From assembly GCA_964498065.1 (NCBI GenBank), contig CAZCFZ010000018.1, positions 1-64,000 of the forward strand: a stretch of DNA of 64,000 nucleotides. The letters run 5' to 3'. Numbering within the stretch: position 1 is the stretch's first letter; the number at the start of each line of letters is the position of its first letter. This document shows positions 7,919 through 17,210 of the stretch, piece after piece. Source of the stretch: FEN-1297 sp964498065 (GTDB taxonomy: Bacteria; Bacteroidota; Ignavibacteria; Ignavibacteriales; Ignavibacteriaceae). The translations under genes and the position numbers were made by a program. The notes below the pieces were generated by a model. It was not told the origin of the DNA and made no database searches. It saw only the letters and a list, made by a program, of their open reading frames with translations.

Positions 7919-10708
7919 TTATTGGTTGAAATAAAAACTCATACCGAATTCAATTCTTCTTGGTTCGGAATAATATGAAGGATTATTATAGTAATCCTGA
8001 ACCGAATTTACCAAATGAGTCGGATTACCATTATTTAATGCCTCATATTCGGCAATTGTATAATCGGCTACACCGCTGTCATCATAAACATTAAGCATGT
8101 TCTTAATATCAAGCAAATTATAAATTCTTAAAAAGATACTAAGTTTGTTATTACCGAGCATAAAATCTTTATAAGCTCTCAAATCAATGTTGAATGTAGG
8201 AGGTTTAAGTCCGGCGTTTGTTAAAATTTGAGAGAGGTTTAAAGATTCCGTCGGTGTATATGGAAAACCGCTTCCATACTGCCCGATTAAACTAAATCCC
8301 CAATCTTGGTCGCCAACGTATGAAAAAGTAGCATTAACGGTTTGTGTCTGGTCCCAATTTAAACTCGTAAGCTGCTGTTCAGGTCTCTCACCGTTTGTAT
8401 AAAGATTGATAGTTGCTTTCGGATCGGAAGCATTGCCTTTTGCAGATTGTAAAGTATAATCAAGAGTTGCAGACCAATGATTAGTTAATCTTTTAGTAAC
8501 AGAAAGAACTATTCCTTTCACAAAGCCAAAATCGCTATTTACAAACTGTACATATGTAGCCGCTCCGCCGTATATAGGAATTAAGTTGGTGGCTGTACCT
8601 GCTAAGTTTCTAATATCCCTAAAATAACCGGTTACATCAAAAGTAATATCATCCGATATTGCCTGCTGAATTCCAACTTCACCGCTTTTGGTCTCTTCTG
8701 CTTTTAAATCAGCATTTCCAGCTACCCCTAAATTACCGGTTCCTTGTCCAAACTTATAATCCGGATTTTGGTATAACAGATCAAAGTTGGGTATCTGGAA
8801 GAAATGGCCGTATGAAAAATGAATTACACCCCGTGCGGTAATCGGGAAAGCAACCCCAAGCCGAGGGCTTATCTGAAATTTAGGTGTAGCTTTTTTGTAC
8901 CAAATAGCCTGGCGCTGAGCTAATGTCATATTAATATGATCAGGTTCCACAGGATTATAAATATTCGGATCATATGGATCGTTTAATACATGGCCATCGG
9001 GATAAAAGTAATCTCCTCTAACCCCAATATTTACGATAAGAGATTTCAATTCAATTTTATCTTGTATATAAGCTGACGCTTCAAATGGTTTTTCCGTGTA
9101 GAGATTAATATTTAAATTTTGGTTCGGGTCATTGGGATTTGGTACATGCATTTGTGCATAAGGATTACCGGTGACATCCGGTCTCTGAAGTGAGTCAGCC
9201 TGGTATAAAAATGCATCTGCGTAAGTTAAATTATACTTGTTATATTCTAAGCCGAACTTTACCTGGTGAATTTGAGTTACTTGAGAGGTCAGATCAAATT
9301 TAATCCCATAATTACCGGTTGTTCGTCTGAATAATTCATTCCCTGTACCTCCGGTATAAAATGACGGCACCTCAGTAGGTGTAAGCTGAAAAAGCAGGGT
9401 GTTAGTCCATCGCGGATCGTTTACATCGGCATATACATATTTTTCGTATTGATTAAAGAAATAAGAAAAATCTAGCTTGTAAAATGTTTCGGCGCTTAAA
9501 GTATGGGTTAAGGCTAATATATTGGTATTAGCTCTTTTAAATTGATGATAAAACCCTGCAGGATCATAAGTATAAAGCTGGCCGTTATCTTGAGAATAAT
9601 CCTGATAATTCTTGTTATCAATAATATAATTATAATCTAACTTCACTCCTGTAAAAGGTTTCCATGTTAATTTTCCCTGAGCATAAATTTTTTCATTCCA
9701 ATTCATCGGAGCCCAAGAACTATCTCCCCTCCCGCTAGGTAAAGCACTTATTATATATCTTTGAGAAACAGGGAGAGTAGGGCCTAGATTAACAGTAATA
9801 TTCCAGGGATTAAAAACATTTTGTCCGTAAATCCATCCACCGAAATAAATATAACGGGCATATGTGTAGAATGAAAGTTTATCAGGAATAATAGGACCGC
9901 TTATACCGCCTTCAACATCTCTAATATCACCGGGTCTGAAAGCATTATCATGTCTAAATATATCTGTGTGTGTAGTATAATGACCTCCCCAATATGTTGT
10001 AAGATTCGCCTTGATCTTATCTCCGCCGTCTTTAGTTGCAATATTAACATAACCTGAAAGAGCTTTACCGTATTCTGCATTAAAAGCCCCGCTTACGAAT
10101 TGTAGTTCTTGAATTGAATTTGTATTTACATCTACTACTGTTGAACCGTCGTATGCATCCGTTAACGGAACTCCGTCAATTGCATAAACAATTTCACCGC
10201 TTCTTCCTCCTCTCACATGCAGGCCATTATTATCAACAATACCGGCCTGTAGGCTTAATACATCCTGGAACTCAGTAACAGGTAATGAAGATATCTGGTT
10301 GGCATCCACAATTGCTGTTGACGCTGTTAAATCCTTTTGGACAAGGGGTCTTTTAGCAGTAACAACAACCGTTTGAACCTGCACTGCGGTTTCCTTAAGC
10401 GAAAAATCTTCTCTTGTCGTTAAATCAATTGAAACGCGAACGTCACGTAATTCTTCGGTCTGATAACCAACTGCAGATACCCTAATGTTATAAACACCCG
10501 GTGCTAATCCTAGGATTGAATAATTCCCATTTAAATCCGTAGCGGCGCCCATAGATGTACCTAATATTATTACATTTGCACCAATTAAAGGTTCATTGTT
10601 TCCGGCATCAGTCACTTGCCCGGCTATCTTTCCGGTTTGGCCAAAAATTTCGTTAGATAATATTACAGATAAGATTAAAATGGAAAAAAGTTGTAGCCAA
10701 AATCTCAT
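7919..10708 (-). CDS. TonB-dependent receptor, SusC-like, with carboxypeptidase-regulatory-like N-domain
   Basis: A 929-residue outer-membrane receptor. A signal peptide (to about residue 23) is followed by a carboxypeptidase-regulatory-like domain at about 26-105 (GKIAGQVTDAGNNEPLIGAN, VYNIRVSAVGY). The plug domain covers about 125-230 (LPVTEFQDVLSLQAG, LHVRGGRSGEIVYAIDGVP), and a long beta-barrel ends in the aromatic-rich SFYFNQ. Such receptors import large substrates using TonB energy. This is the first gene of a four-gene operon and lies downstream of two response regulators. Two NarL-like inverted repeats, at 11020-11035 and (imperfect) 11070-11087, sit 312-380 bases upstream of its ATG. 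No SusD partner is present. The substrate cannot be read from the sequence. Confidence 0.88.
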   Translation of the reverse strand: MRFWLQLFSILILSVILSNEIFGQTGKIAGQVTDAGNNEPLIGANVIILGTSMGAATDLNGNYSILGLAPGVYNIRVSAVGYQTEELRDVRVSIDLTTREDFSLKETAVQVQTVVVTAKRPLVQKDLTASTAIVDANQISSLPVTEFQDVLSLQAGIVDNNGLHVRGGRSGEIVYAIDGVPLTDAYDGSTVVDVNTNSIQELQFVSGAFNAEYGKALSGYVNIATKDGGDKIKANLTTYWGGHYTTHTDIFRHDNAFRPGDIRDVEGGISGPIIPDKLSFYTYARYIYFGGWIYGQNVFNPWNITVNLGPTLPVSQRYIISALPSGRGDSSWAPMNWNEKIYAQGKLTWKPFTGVKLDYNYIIDNKNYQDYSQDNGQLYTYDPAGFYHQFKRANTNILALTHTLSAETFYKLDFSYFFNQYEKYVYADVNDPRWTNTLLFQLTPTEVPSFYTGGTGNELFRRTTGNYGIKFDLTSQVTQIHQVKFGLEYNKYNLTYADAFLYQADSLQRPDVTGNPYAQMHVPNPNDPNQNLNINLYTEKPFEASAYIQDKIELKSLIVNIGVRGDYFYPDGHVLNDPYDPNIYNPVEPDHINMTLAQRQAIWYKKATPKFQISPRLGVAFPITARGVIHFSYGHFFQIPNFDLLYQNPDYKFGQGTGNLGVAGNADLKAEETKSGEVGIQQAISDDITFDVTGYFRDIRNLAGTATNLIPIYGGAATYVQFVNSDFGFVKGIVLSVTKRLTNHWSATLDYTLQSAKGNASDPKATINLYTNGERPEQQLTSLNWDQTQTVNATFSYVGDQDWGFSLIGQYGSGFPYTPTESLNLSQILTNAGLKPPTFNIDLRAYKDFMLGNNKLSIFLRIYNLLDIKNMLNVYDDSGVADYTIAEYEALNNGNPTHLVNSVQDYYNNPSYYSEPRRIEFGMSFYFNQ

Positions 10709-11019
10709 GTATCCCTCCGGGATGTATTAATTATTCTCATTCGTTTTCTCATATAATTAATTGTTCATTTTCTCTATTTACAAATCTCTAAAGATGTTAA
10801 AATATCTTTCCTAAATTCATAAACGATGCTTAAACTTTAGATACATTCAATCAATTTTTTATTACATAAAAAGCTTTTATTATTTTATACTTGCTTTTAA
10901 TTCTCTCTCCAGCATTTTTAGCTTTTTATTTATTCTCGATATATTCTGTATACTTGTTTTATATAATGCGGGGTAAAATCATACTGTAAAAACTATAAAT
11001 TAAACCCGGACTAAACTAC

Positions 11020-11035
11020 TACCTAATCATGGGTA
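11020..11035. promoter_or_regulatory. Candidate NarL/LuxR-type regulator site (7-2-7 inverted repeat)
   Basis: TACCTAATCATGGGTA has two heptamers arranged head to head with a 2-base spacer. On the minus strand the first heptamer is TACCCAT, an exact match to the NarL consensus TACYYMT. It lies 312 bases upstream of the TonB-receptor start and downstream of the twin response regulators, which carry LuxR/NarL-type HTH domains. The rest of the 10709-11132 gap is AT-rich with no gene. Confidence 0.5.
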
Positions 11036-11069
11036 TTTTTAATTTTTCGTTAATAAAAGGAATAAAAAC

Positions 11070-11087
11070 CCTACCTAAATAGATAGG
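11070..11087. promoter_or_regulatory. Second candidate regulator site, CCTACCTA/TAGATAGG inverted repeat
   Basis: An 18-base inverted repeat (arms CCTACCTA and TAGATAGG, one mismatch) lies 51 bases from the start of the 11020 site. A related sequence (TACCTAATTAGAG) sits at the same 52-base distance from the second 7-2-7 site near 11894. Confidence 0.4.
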
Positions 11088-11132
11088 AAATATTTTATTA
11101 CATTTTATCCGATCATTAAGCATTATTTTAAC

Positions 11133-11771
11133 TTAAATAAGCCCTTCTTTAATTGCCTTTGCAACCGCTTCGGACTGTGAATGAACATGAAGCTTTTTAT
11201 AAATATTCCTGAAATGAAATCTTACTGTTTCTATACTAATAAAAAGAGAATCCGCAATAACTTTAAAGCTGTTTCCTTCAACAAGTCCGCTTAATATCTC
11301 CTTTTCTCTGGGGGTTAATATCTGCTGCGAACCTCTGGATGTTACTTTATTTTTCTGCTGGAAAAAATCTATTACTTTTCTTGCTATGTGAGAGCTCATA
11401 GGTGCGCCGCCTTTATATGCTTCCTGAATTGCTTCCAGTAACTTTGAAGGGGGGGTTTTCTTAACTAAGTAACCGCAAGCACCGGCACATAACGCATCAA
11501 AAATGAGATCATTTTCTTCATATACCGTTAATACCAGAATTGTAAGATCAGACAAAATTGTTTTGGCTTCTTTTATTCCTTCAATTCCGTTCATCCCCGG
11601 CAGACCGATATCCATTAATAAAACATCAGGATTCAATTTCTTTAAATTCTTCAGCATTAATTCGCATTTATCGAATGAAGCCAGACAACGATAACCTTCA
11701 GTACCGTCTATTAGAATTTTAAGTCCCTCACGAATTGTATCATTATCTTCAACAACAACAACATTAATCAT
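11133..11771 (-). CDS. NarL/FixJ-family response regulator (copy 1)
   Basis: A 212-residue response regulator. The receiver domain (about 1-120) has acidic pocket VVEDND, phospho-acceptor D54 (LLMDIGLPGMNG), the conserved T/K positions (LTVYE, LVKKTPP) and a LuxR-type HTH at about 145-210 (LTPREKEILSGLVEG, IADSLFISIETVRFH). NarL-type regulators pair with HisKA_3 kinases such as the one encoded at 12862-16095. It is roughly 85% identical by eye to the neighbouring regulator, has the same length and lies 288 bases downstream of it. It probably activates the adjacent surface operon. Partner and target are inferred from gene order. Confidence 0.92.
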   Translation of the reverse strand: MINVVVVEDNDTIREGLKILIDGTEGYRCLASFDKCELMLKNLKKLNPDVLLMDIGLPGMNGIEGIKEAKTILSDLTILVLTVYEENDLIFDALCAGACGYLVKKTPPSKLLEAIQEAYKGGAPMSSHIARKVIDFFQQKNKVTSRGSQQILTPREKEILSGLVEGNSFKVIADSLFISIETVRFHFRNIYKKLHVHSQSEAVAKAIKEGLI

Positions 11772-11893
11772 TCTATCATCCCCGTATATGATTAATTAAA
11801 AATTAGATTTGGTTTAATCATTTTAACTCGAACTATACTCCAATTTATTCTTTAACAGTTGTAAATCTATTACTATTTATTTAGTCACACTAC

Positions 11894-11909
11894 TACATGA
11901 ACATAGGTA
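11894..11909. promoter_or_regulatory. Candidate NarL/LuxR-type regulator site upstream of response regulator copy 1
   Basis: TACATGAACATAGGTA is a second 7-2-7 inverted repeat. Its right heptamer read on the minus strand is TACCTAT, matching TACYYMT; the left is degenerate. It lies 123 bases upstream of the regulator start at 11771. A further half-site TACCTAATTAGAG starts at 11946, 52 bases away, mirroring the arrangement at 11020/11070-11071. It could mark autoregulation, or be a by-product of tandem duplication of the regulator gene with its 3' flank. Confidence 0.42.
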
Positions 11910-12059
11910 TTTTATGAAAACTATTTTTAATTTATAAAATAATACTACCTAATTAGAGTGGGCTAAATGAAATGAATTGCTTAATTGTTTTATTGTCAAA
12001 TTGTATTTAAAGATTTTGTTTTGAAAATTTGAAGGTCAAACAGTTCAGCAATTTGATAA

Positions 12060-12698
12060 TTAAATAATGCCTTCTTTAATTGCTTTTGCCACGGCTTCCG
12101 ACTGTGAATGGACATGAAGTTTTTTATAAATATTTCTGAAGTGAAATCTTACGGTTTCTATACTTATAAAAAGCGAATCCGCAATAGCTTTAAAACTATT
12201 CCCTTCAACCAAACCGCTGAGAATTTCCTTTTCCCTGGGAGTTAATATGCTTTGAGGCTTTTGAGCAGATAACTGCTTTTTCTGCTGAAAAAAATCTATA
12301 ACTTTTCTAGCAATGTTTGCACTCATTGGTGCGCCGCCCTGATGCGCTTCCTGGATTGCTTCCAGCAGCCGGGAAGGCGGAGTTTTTTTTACTAAATAAC
12401 CGCATGCCCCGGCACATAACGCGTCAAATACCAAATCGTTTTCTTCATAAACGGTAAGAACTAAAATTGTAAGGTCGGGATATATTAACTTTGCCTTTTT
12501 AATACCCTCAATTCCATTCATACCCGGCAGGCCAATATCCATCAGCATTACATCGGGATTTAACTTTTCCAAATTCTTCAACATTATATCACAAGCGGAA
12601 TATGCCGCTACACAGGAATATCCTTCTGTTCCGTCTATTAAAATTTTCAATCCTTCACGGATCGCATCATTATCTTCTACCACAACTACTTTTATCAT
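12060..12698 (-). CDS. NarL/FixJ-family response regulator (copy 2)
   Basis: A 212-residue response regulator with receiver (VVEDNDAIREG; phospho-acceptor D54 in LMDIGLPGMNG) and LuxR-type HTH (LTPREKEILSGLVEG, ETVRFHFRNIYKKL). The frame is open to a TTG at 12710, but the ATG at 12698 gives exactly the length and N-terminus of copy 1 and is preceded by GGTGAAG as ribosome site. It lies between the sensor kinase (stop 12862) and copy 1. Differences from copy 1 cluster in the receiver surface (about residues 28-46 and 69-74) and in the linker (about 138-146), while the DNA-recognition region is virtually identical. This suggests the same DNA targets but possibly different phosphorylation or partner behaviour. 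Confidence 0.92.
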   Translation of the reverse strand: MIKVVVVEDNDAIREGLKILIDGTEGYSCVAAYSACDIMLKNLEKLNPDVMLMDIGLPGMNGIEGIKKAKLIYPDLTILVLTVYEENDLVFDALCAGACGYLVKKTPPSRLLEAIQEAHQGGAPMSANIARKVIDFFQQKKQLSAQKPQSILTPREKEILSGLVEGNSFKAIADSLFISIETVRFHFRNIYKKLHVHSQSEAVAKAIKEGII

Positions 12699-12861
12699 CA
12701 TCTTCACCAAACATTAAATTTTTTCCAATTCCCAACCCGAATTTTTAAGATCCATATTAGAGCCGGCTACCGTATCGAATATTAAAATTAAGTTTTTTTA
12801 CTTTTGAATTTAATATGGCTATATAACCTGTTAAAATCAACCGAGTACTTGAGAACCGACT

Positions 12862-15800
12862 TTAAAGGATATTTCCTTCAAAAACCAATGTAGTACCTTC
12901 GCCTTCTTTAGAAATAATATCTACAGTTCCTCCGATAGCTTTTGCCCTTCTTTTAATATTTACCAGCCCATTGCCGGGAAAATCATCGTTTATATTGAAT
13001 CCTTTTCCATTATCTTTTAAAATCATCTCTAATTTTTTCCCTTTTACCAAAGCGTCAAGCGATATTTCCGTACAACAACTGTGTGTTATACAATTATTAA
13101 TTCCTTCTTTAAAAATCAGATATAAATGCTGGCGGTGCTCCATTGACAATGAAACTTTTTCAAGAGATTTAATATTTTCCGATCTGAACGAAATGCTGGC
13201 ATAAGACGATAATTCGGTGTAAGTATCCCGTAGCCTTAAAATAAGATCGTAAAGCGAATCTCTTTTAGGATTAACAAGCCATACTATGTCGCTCATATTA
13301 TCAATCAGGTTACGCGAATTATCACTAATCATCTTAAGATTTTTTTTGATATCTTCAGCTGCATCATCAAGTTTTTGGGATATCACTTCACTTAGAATGG
13401 ATATTTCAGTTAAGCTCGAGCCGATATTATCGTGCAGGTCGGCGGCCAACTTAGTTCTAAATCTTTCTATATCCAGAAGGTGTTTTACCCTGAATGTAAT
13501 AAACAATATTATAAAACCCCCGCCTAGTAATACCGCCAAAGAAATAAACCACCAAGTCTTCCAGAACGGAGGGAGAATGATAATTGTCAGAGATACACCT
13601 TTCTCGTTCCAAACATCATCATTGTTAGAGCCCTTTACTTTAAATACGTAAGTCCCCGGATCTAAATTAGTATAAGTAACAAAGCGCCTATTTCCGGAAT
13701 AAATCCAATTGTTATCAAATCCTTTCATCATATAAGCATATTGATTTTTAGACGGTGATGTAAAATCAAGTGCGGCAAATTCAAATGAAAAAACATTTTG
13801 GTAATATGACAATTCTATTTCTTTTGTATCGGAAATTGCCTCTTTAAGAGGAGAATTTTTAACACCTATTTCAACCGGCTTATTGAATATTTGAAAACTA
13901 GTAATGACAATCGGAGGGATATGTTTATTATCTCTTAATTTCTCAGGGAAAAATGCATTTACACCGTTTGTTCCGCCGAAAAATAATTCACCATTCAAGC
14001 CTTGATAACTAGCTCCCCAAAAAAATTGATTCCCCTGAAGCCCGTCGCTTTCAAAATAATTTCTGAAGGCTTTTGTATCCGGATTAAATTTGGATAAACC
14101 GTTATCGGTACTAAGCCATAAATTACCTTCTTCATCACCAAGAATACAGTAAATTATATTGCTTGTTAGTCCGTCTTTAACCGAGTATCGAATAAAACGG
14201 GCATTTTCAGGATTAGCTTTATTTATCTGGTCCAGGGGCAGTTCATTTAAGCCGCCGCCGTATGTTCCGAACCATAGATTGCCTTGTCTATCTTCATAAA
14301 CCGAAATTATTCTGTTATCGCTTAAGCTAAATTTATCATTCGGCCTGTTTACATAATGAATAAAATTAATATTGGATTTAATATTTTCAATAGAACTGTT
14401 TCTTTTGATTAAAATTTTATTCAAACCATCCCATGTCCCTACCCAAAGATTTCCTAACTTATCTTCATGTATACACGATTGAACCAGATTATTGCTTATA
14501 CTATTGGAGTCATTCGGATTATTTACAAAACTGATAAAACGATTATTTTTTTTATCAAATAAATCCAGCCCAATACCTGTTCCAATCCAAAGTCTCCCAT
14601 GTGAATCTTCATATATTGATTGAATTACATTATCACTAAGACCGGAAGAATTATCATCCGTATGATAAAAATGCCTGAATTTTAAATTATTATAATTATT
14701 ATTGGAGAAATTAATTACTTCATTTAATCCGCCTCCCCATGTCCCGATCCAAAAATTTCCATATTTATCTTTAGATATTGCAGAAATCGAATTATCGCTG
14801 ATGCTGTATTTATTATTCGAGTTGTGTTTATAAAAAATAAATTTATTCTTCGTTTTATCATAAATATCCAATCCCCCTCCTAAAGTACCGATCCAAAGCA
14901 TCCCGGATTTATCCTGGTAAATTGCACGAATTGTATTATGGCTGAGAGAATTGGGATTGCCGGTTTCATGTTTATAATGAAGAAACTTCAGTCTTTCCCT
15001 GTCAAATTTAACAACGCCGTCTTCTGCGGTTCCAATCCAGATAAGTCCGGAATCGTCTTCATATAAAGAAAGGATATTGTTGTTGCTTAGGTTTGTTGAA
15101 TTAGTAGTGACCTTACTAATATTAACAAAATTTCTCTTTTTATTGTTAAATTGAAAAAGTCCGCTGCCGGTTCCCACCCAAATTACATCGTATTTATCTT
15201 CGAGAATTGAATTTATTCTGCTGTTATTTATATCTATACTGTTATTACGTTCGGTTAAATATCTGGTAAATTTATTTTCCTTTTCATTAAAACTATTGAG
15301 ACCGTTAAGTGTTCCGATCCATAATATTCCGCTTCTATCGCGAAAAATTGAAAGAACCACGCTATTGCTAATGCTGTTTGAATTATTTGGAACAGACATG
15401 TAGTGAGTAAATTTATTTTTAACAATATCGAATTTATTTATGCCCTTGTTGGTACCGATCCAAATAATATTGGAACTATCGGCATAAAGAGAAAGTACAT
15501 TGTTATCGCTTAAGCTGTTTGAATTTTTAGGATTATGCTTGTAATGGGTGAAAATGTTCTTCTTTAGATTAAATTTATCTAAACCGCCGCCTTCAGTACC
15601 AATCCATAAATTGCCTTCTTTATCTTCCAGAATTGCCCTTACATTATTATTACCAATTGTATTTGAAACATTAGGCATATATTTATAATTAGTAAATTTT
15701 CCCGTCAGCGTATTCAGTTTGCTTAAACCTCCGCTGTTTGTTCCTATCCATAAATTCCTGTCTTTATCTTCATAAAGCGTCCAGATGAAATTATCCGGTA

Positions 15801-16095
15801 TGGAATTTAAATTATTAGGATTATTTTTATAAACAGTAAAACTGTAGCCGTCGTATTTATCAAGCCCATCTTCGGTTGCAAACCACATATAGCCCTGCTT
15901 ATCCTGCAAGATATAATGAATCGTATTCTGAGATAAGCCTTTGTCGCTAAGAATCCGTTCGAAGTTAAGATCGGTTGATTGGGCTTTTAAAGCGGTACAA
16001 AATATAGAATACAGTATGAAAAAGCAGAAAAGAATTCGAACAACAGAGAAATATTTTCTAGAATTATTGTGAACAATAATGTAAAACAATTTCAT
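12862..16095 (-). CDS. Two-component sensor kinase with 14-blade reg_prop propeller, Y_Y_Y and HisKA_3 domains
   Basis: A 1077-residue membrane sensor. An N-terminal hydrophobic segment (about 18-38, ending KAQS) exports a periplasmic region with 14 reg_prop-like blades, each with an LWIGT-x-GGL-like signature. This is the two seven-bladed propellers seen in hybrid two-component sensors of gut Bacteroidetes. A Y_Y_Y domain follows (YAYMMKGFDNNWIYSG to VFKVKGSNND), then a transmembrane helix (WWFISLAVLLGGGFIILFI). The cytoplasmic part has a HisKA_3 dimerisation domain with phospho-acceptor H888 (DLHDNIGSSLTEI) and an HATPase (EGINNCITHS, DNGKGF, GNGLVNIKRRA). Unlike the hybrids, it has no receiver or AraC domain; the twin NarL-type regulators just downstream would receive the phosphate. 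The ligand is unknown, probably a carbohydrate by family analogy. Confidence 0.9.
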   Translation of the reverse strand: MKLFYIIVHNNSRKYFSVVRILFCFFILYSIFCTALKAQSTDLNFERILSDKGLSQNTIHYILQDKQGYMWFATEDGLDKYDGYSFTVYKNNPNNLNSIPDNFIWTLYEDKDRNLWIGTNSGGLSKLNTLTGKFTNYKYMPNVSNTIGNNNVRAILEDKEGNLWIGTEGGGLDKFNLKKNIFTHYKHNPKNSNSLSDNNVLSLYADSSNIIWIGTNKGINKFDIVKNKFTHYMSVPNNSNSISNSVVLSIFRDRSGILWIGTLNGLNSFNEKENKFTRYLTERNNSIDINNSRINSILEDKYDVIWVGTGSGLFQFNNKKRNFVNISKVTTNSTNLSNNNILSLYEDDSGLIWIGTAEDGVVKFDRERLKFLHYKHETGNPNSLSHNTIRAIYQDKSGMLWIGTLGGGLDIYDKTKNKFIFYKHNSNNKYSISDNSISAISKDKYGNFWIGTWGGGLNEVINFSNNNYNNLKFRHFYHTDDNSSGLSDNVIQSIYEDSHGRLWIGTGIGLDLFDKKNNRFISFVNNPNDSNSISNNLVQSCIHEDKLGNLWVGTWDGLNKILIKRNSSIENIKSNINFIHYVNRPNDKFSLSDNRIISVYEDRQGNLWFGTYGGGLNELPLDQINKANPENARFIRYSVKDGLTSNIIYCILGDEEGNLWLSTDNGLSKFNPDTKAFRNYFESDGLQGNQFFWGASYQGLNGELFFGGTNGVNAFFPEKLRDNKHIPPIVITSFQIFNKPVEIGVKNSPLKEAISDTKEIELSYYQNVFSFEFAALDFTSPSKNQYAYMMKGFDNNWIYSGNRRFVTYTNLDPGTYVFKVKGSNNDDVWNEKGVSLTIIILPPFWKTWWFISLAVLLGGGFIILFITFRVKHLLDIERFRTKLAADLHDNIGSSLTEISILSEVISQKLDDAAEDIKKNLKMISDNSRNLIDNMSDIVWLVNPKRDSLYDLILRLRDTYTELSSYASISFRSENIKSLEKVSLSMEHRQHLYLIFKEGINNCITHSCCTEISLDALVKGKKLEMILKDNGKGFNINDDFPGNGLVNIKRRAKAIGGTVDIISKEGEGTTLVFEGNIL

Positions 16096-16265
16096 GAAGT
16101 AATTTATTAAAAATTCCTGTTAAAAATTGAGAATTTATGAATAATTGTACAAATATGCTTTATCTATAAATCCAAATAAAATCAATGGAATGAACCTCGA
16201 GGCAAGCCACGAACCCTGTTCGCCGCAAGCAACGGGGAATTTACCCTCTACCTTCTCGTCCGGCG
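16096..16265. other. Intergenic stretch between divergent genes, no gene seen
   Basis: This is the left part of the 530-base gap between the sensor kinase and the yjjX-like gene. It contains a GC-richer patch (about 16195-16262) that stands out from the AT-rich surroundings and abuts the MITE-like element at 16266. I see no open frame or RNA signature. Confidence 0.4.
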
Positions 16266-16387
16266 AAGAGGCTGTCTCAAAACTGTCATTCCGGGCTTGA
16301 CCCGAAATCTAAATACTCAAATAACTACTAAAAAGAGATGCTGAATCAAGTTCAGCATGACAAATACCTTCTTTTGAGACTGCCTTA
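16266..16387. repeat. MITE-like dispersed palindromic element, copy 1 (122 bases)
   Basis: Terminal inverted repeats AAGAGGCTGTCTCAAAA (16266-16282) and its imperfect complement (16372-16387) bound an element with two internal palindromes: an ATTCCGGGCTTGACCC hairpin and TGCTGAATCAAGTTCAGCA. A second copy with the same order and length lies at 52391-52512. It has no coding capacity. Confidence 0.75.
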
Positions 16388-16625
16388 TGACACTCACCTT
16401 CTTCCATCTTGCGTAATTTCAGTAATTAAGAAAAAATAAATTAATTCCAAATAATAACATATTAACAAAAGAAAATTTGTAAATTCTATCTCTTAATTTC
16501 AACAATAAAAATACAGCATGATTAATGAATATCTTATCATAAGATTTGAAAAATAAGGATTAGCGATACTTTAATTTTATTATTATTTTATTTACAATTT
16601 TTAAATTCTTAAAGCAAAAGTAAAA

Positions 16626-17171
16626 ATGAAAATTCTAGTCGGATCCAAAAATCCAGTTAAAATAGAAGCAGTTGAAGAAGCCTTCTCAAAATATTTTAAA
16701 GACCTTGAAGTAATCGGAATAAGCGCAGATTCTAAAGTTTCCGCACAGCCGGTAAACGGGGAAACATTTGAAGGTGCAAAAAATAGAGCTATGGAGTTAA
16801 AACAAATCAACAGCATGAAAAAACTTGGAGCTGAGTTTTTCGTGGGAATCGAAGGGGGGATAGCCGAGTTTTTTAATAAATGGTTTGCATTAGGTTTAAT
16901 GTGCATTATTAACGCTGAAGGTAAAATCGGTTTCGGTACTTCACCTTTGTTTGAACTGCCAGATTCCGTTACGAAAAAATTATTGGAAGGAGTAGAACTC
17001 GGCGAAGTTATGGATAAGCTTACAGGTGATCATAATACAAAACAAAAGTCCGGAGCTATAGGCTATTTTACAAACGGCGTAATGGATAGAAAATCATTAT
17101 ACGTACCGGGACTTATTACAGCTTTAATCCCTTTTCTTCATAAGGATTTTTTCTTTGGAGAAACAGTTTAA
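16626..17171 (+). CDS. Inosine/xanthosine triphosphatase family protein (YjjX/DUF84)
   Basis: A 181-residue cytosolic protein starting MKILVGSKNPVKIEAVEEAF, the signature of the YjjX/DUF84 family. Further family features are FVGIEGGI, GTSPLFELP and MDKLTGDHNTKQKSGAIGYF. These enzymes hydrolyse non-canonical purine nucleoside triphosphates (ITP/XTP), protecting nucleic acids from deaminated bases. The length is normal for the family. It is followed 39 bases later by the NRDE gene on the same strand, so the two may be co-transcribed. Confidence 0.88.
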   Translation: MKILVGSKNPVKIEAVEEAFSKYFKDLEVIGISADSKVSAQPVNGETFEGAKNRAMELKQINSMKKLGAEFFVGIEGGIAEFFNKWFALGLMCIINAEGKIGFGTSPLFELPDSVTKKLLEGVELGEVMDKLTGDHNTKQKSGAIGYFTNGVMDRKSLYVPGLITALIPFLHKDFFFGETV

Positions 17172-17210
17172 TAAAAACAATATTCATTATAGAAATTGTC
17201 ATAAGTTATT

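Noticed and set aside
13286..13651. 121-codon open frame opposite the sensor kinase gene
   Set aside because: Lies entirely within the HisKA_3/transmembrane coding region, with no domain and no ribosome site; a shadow of the kinase.
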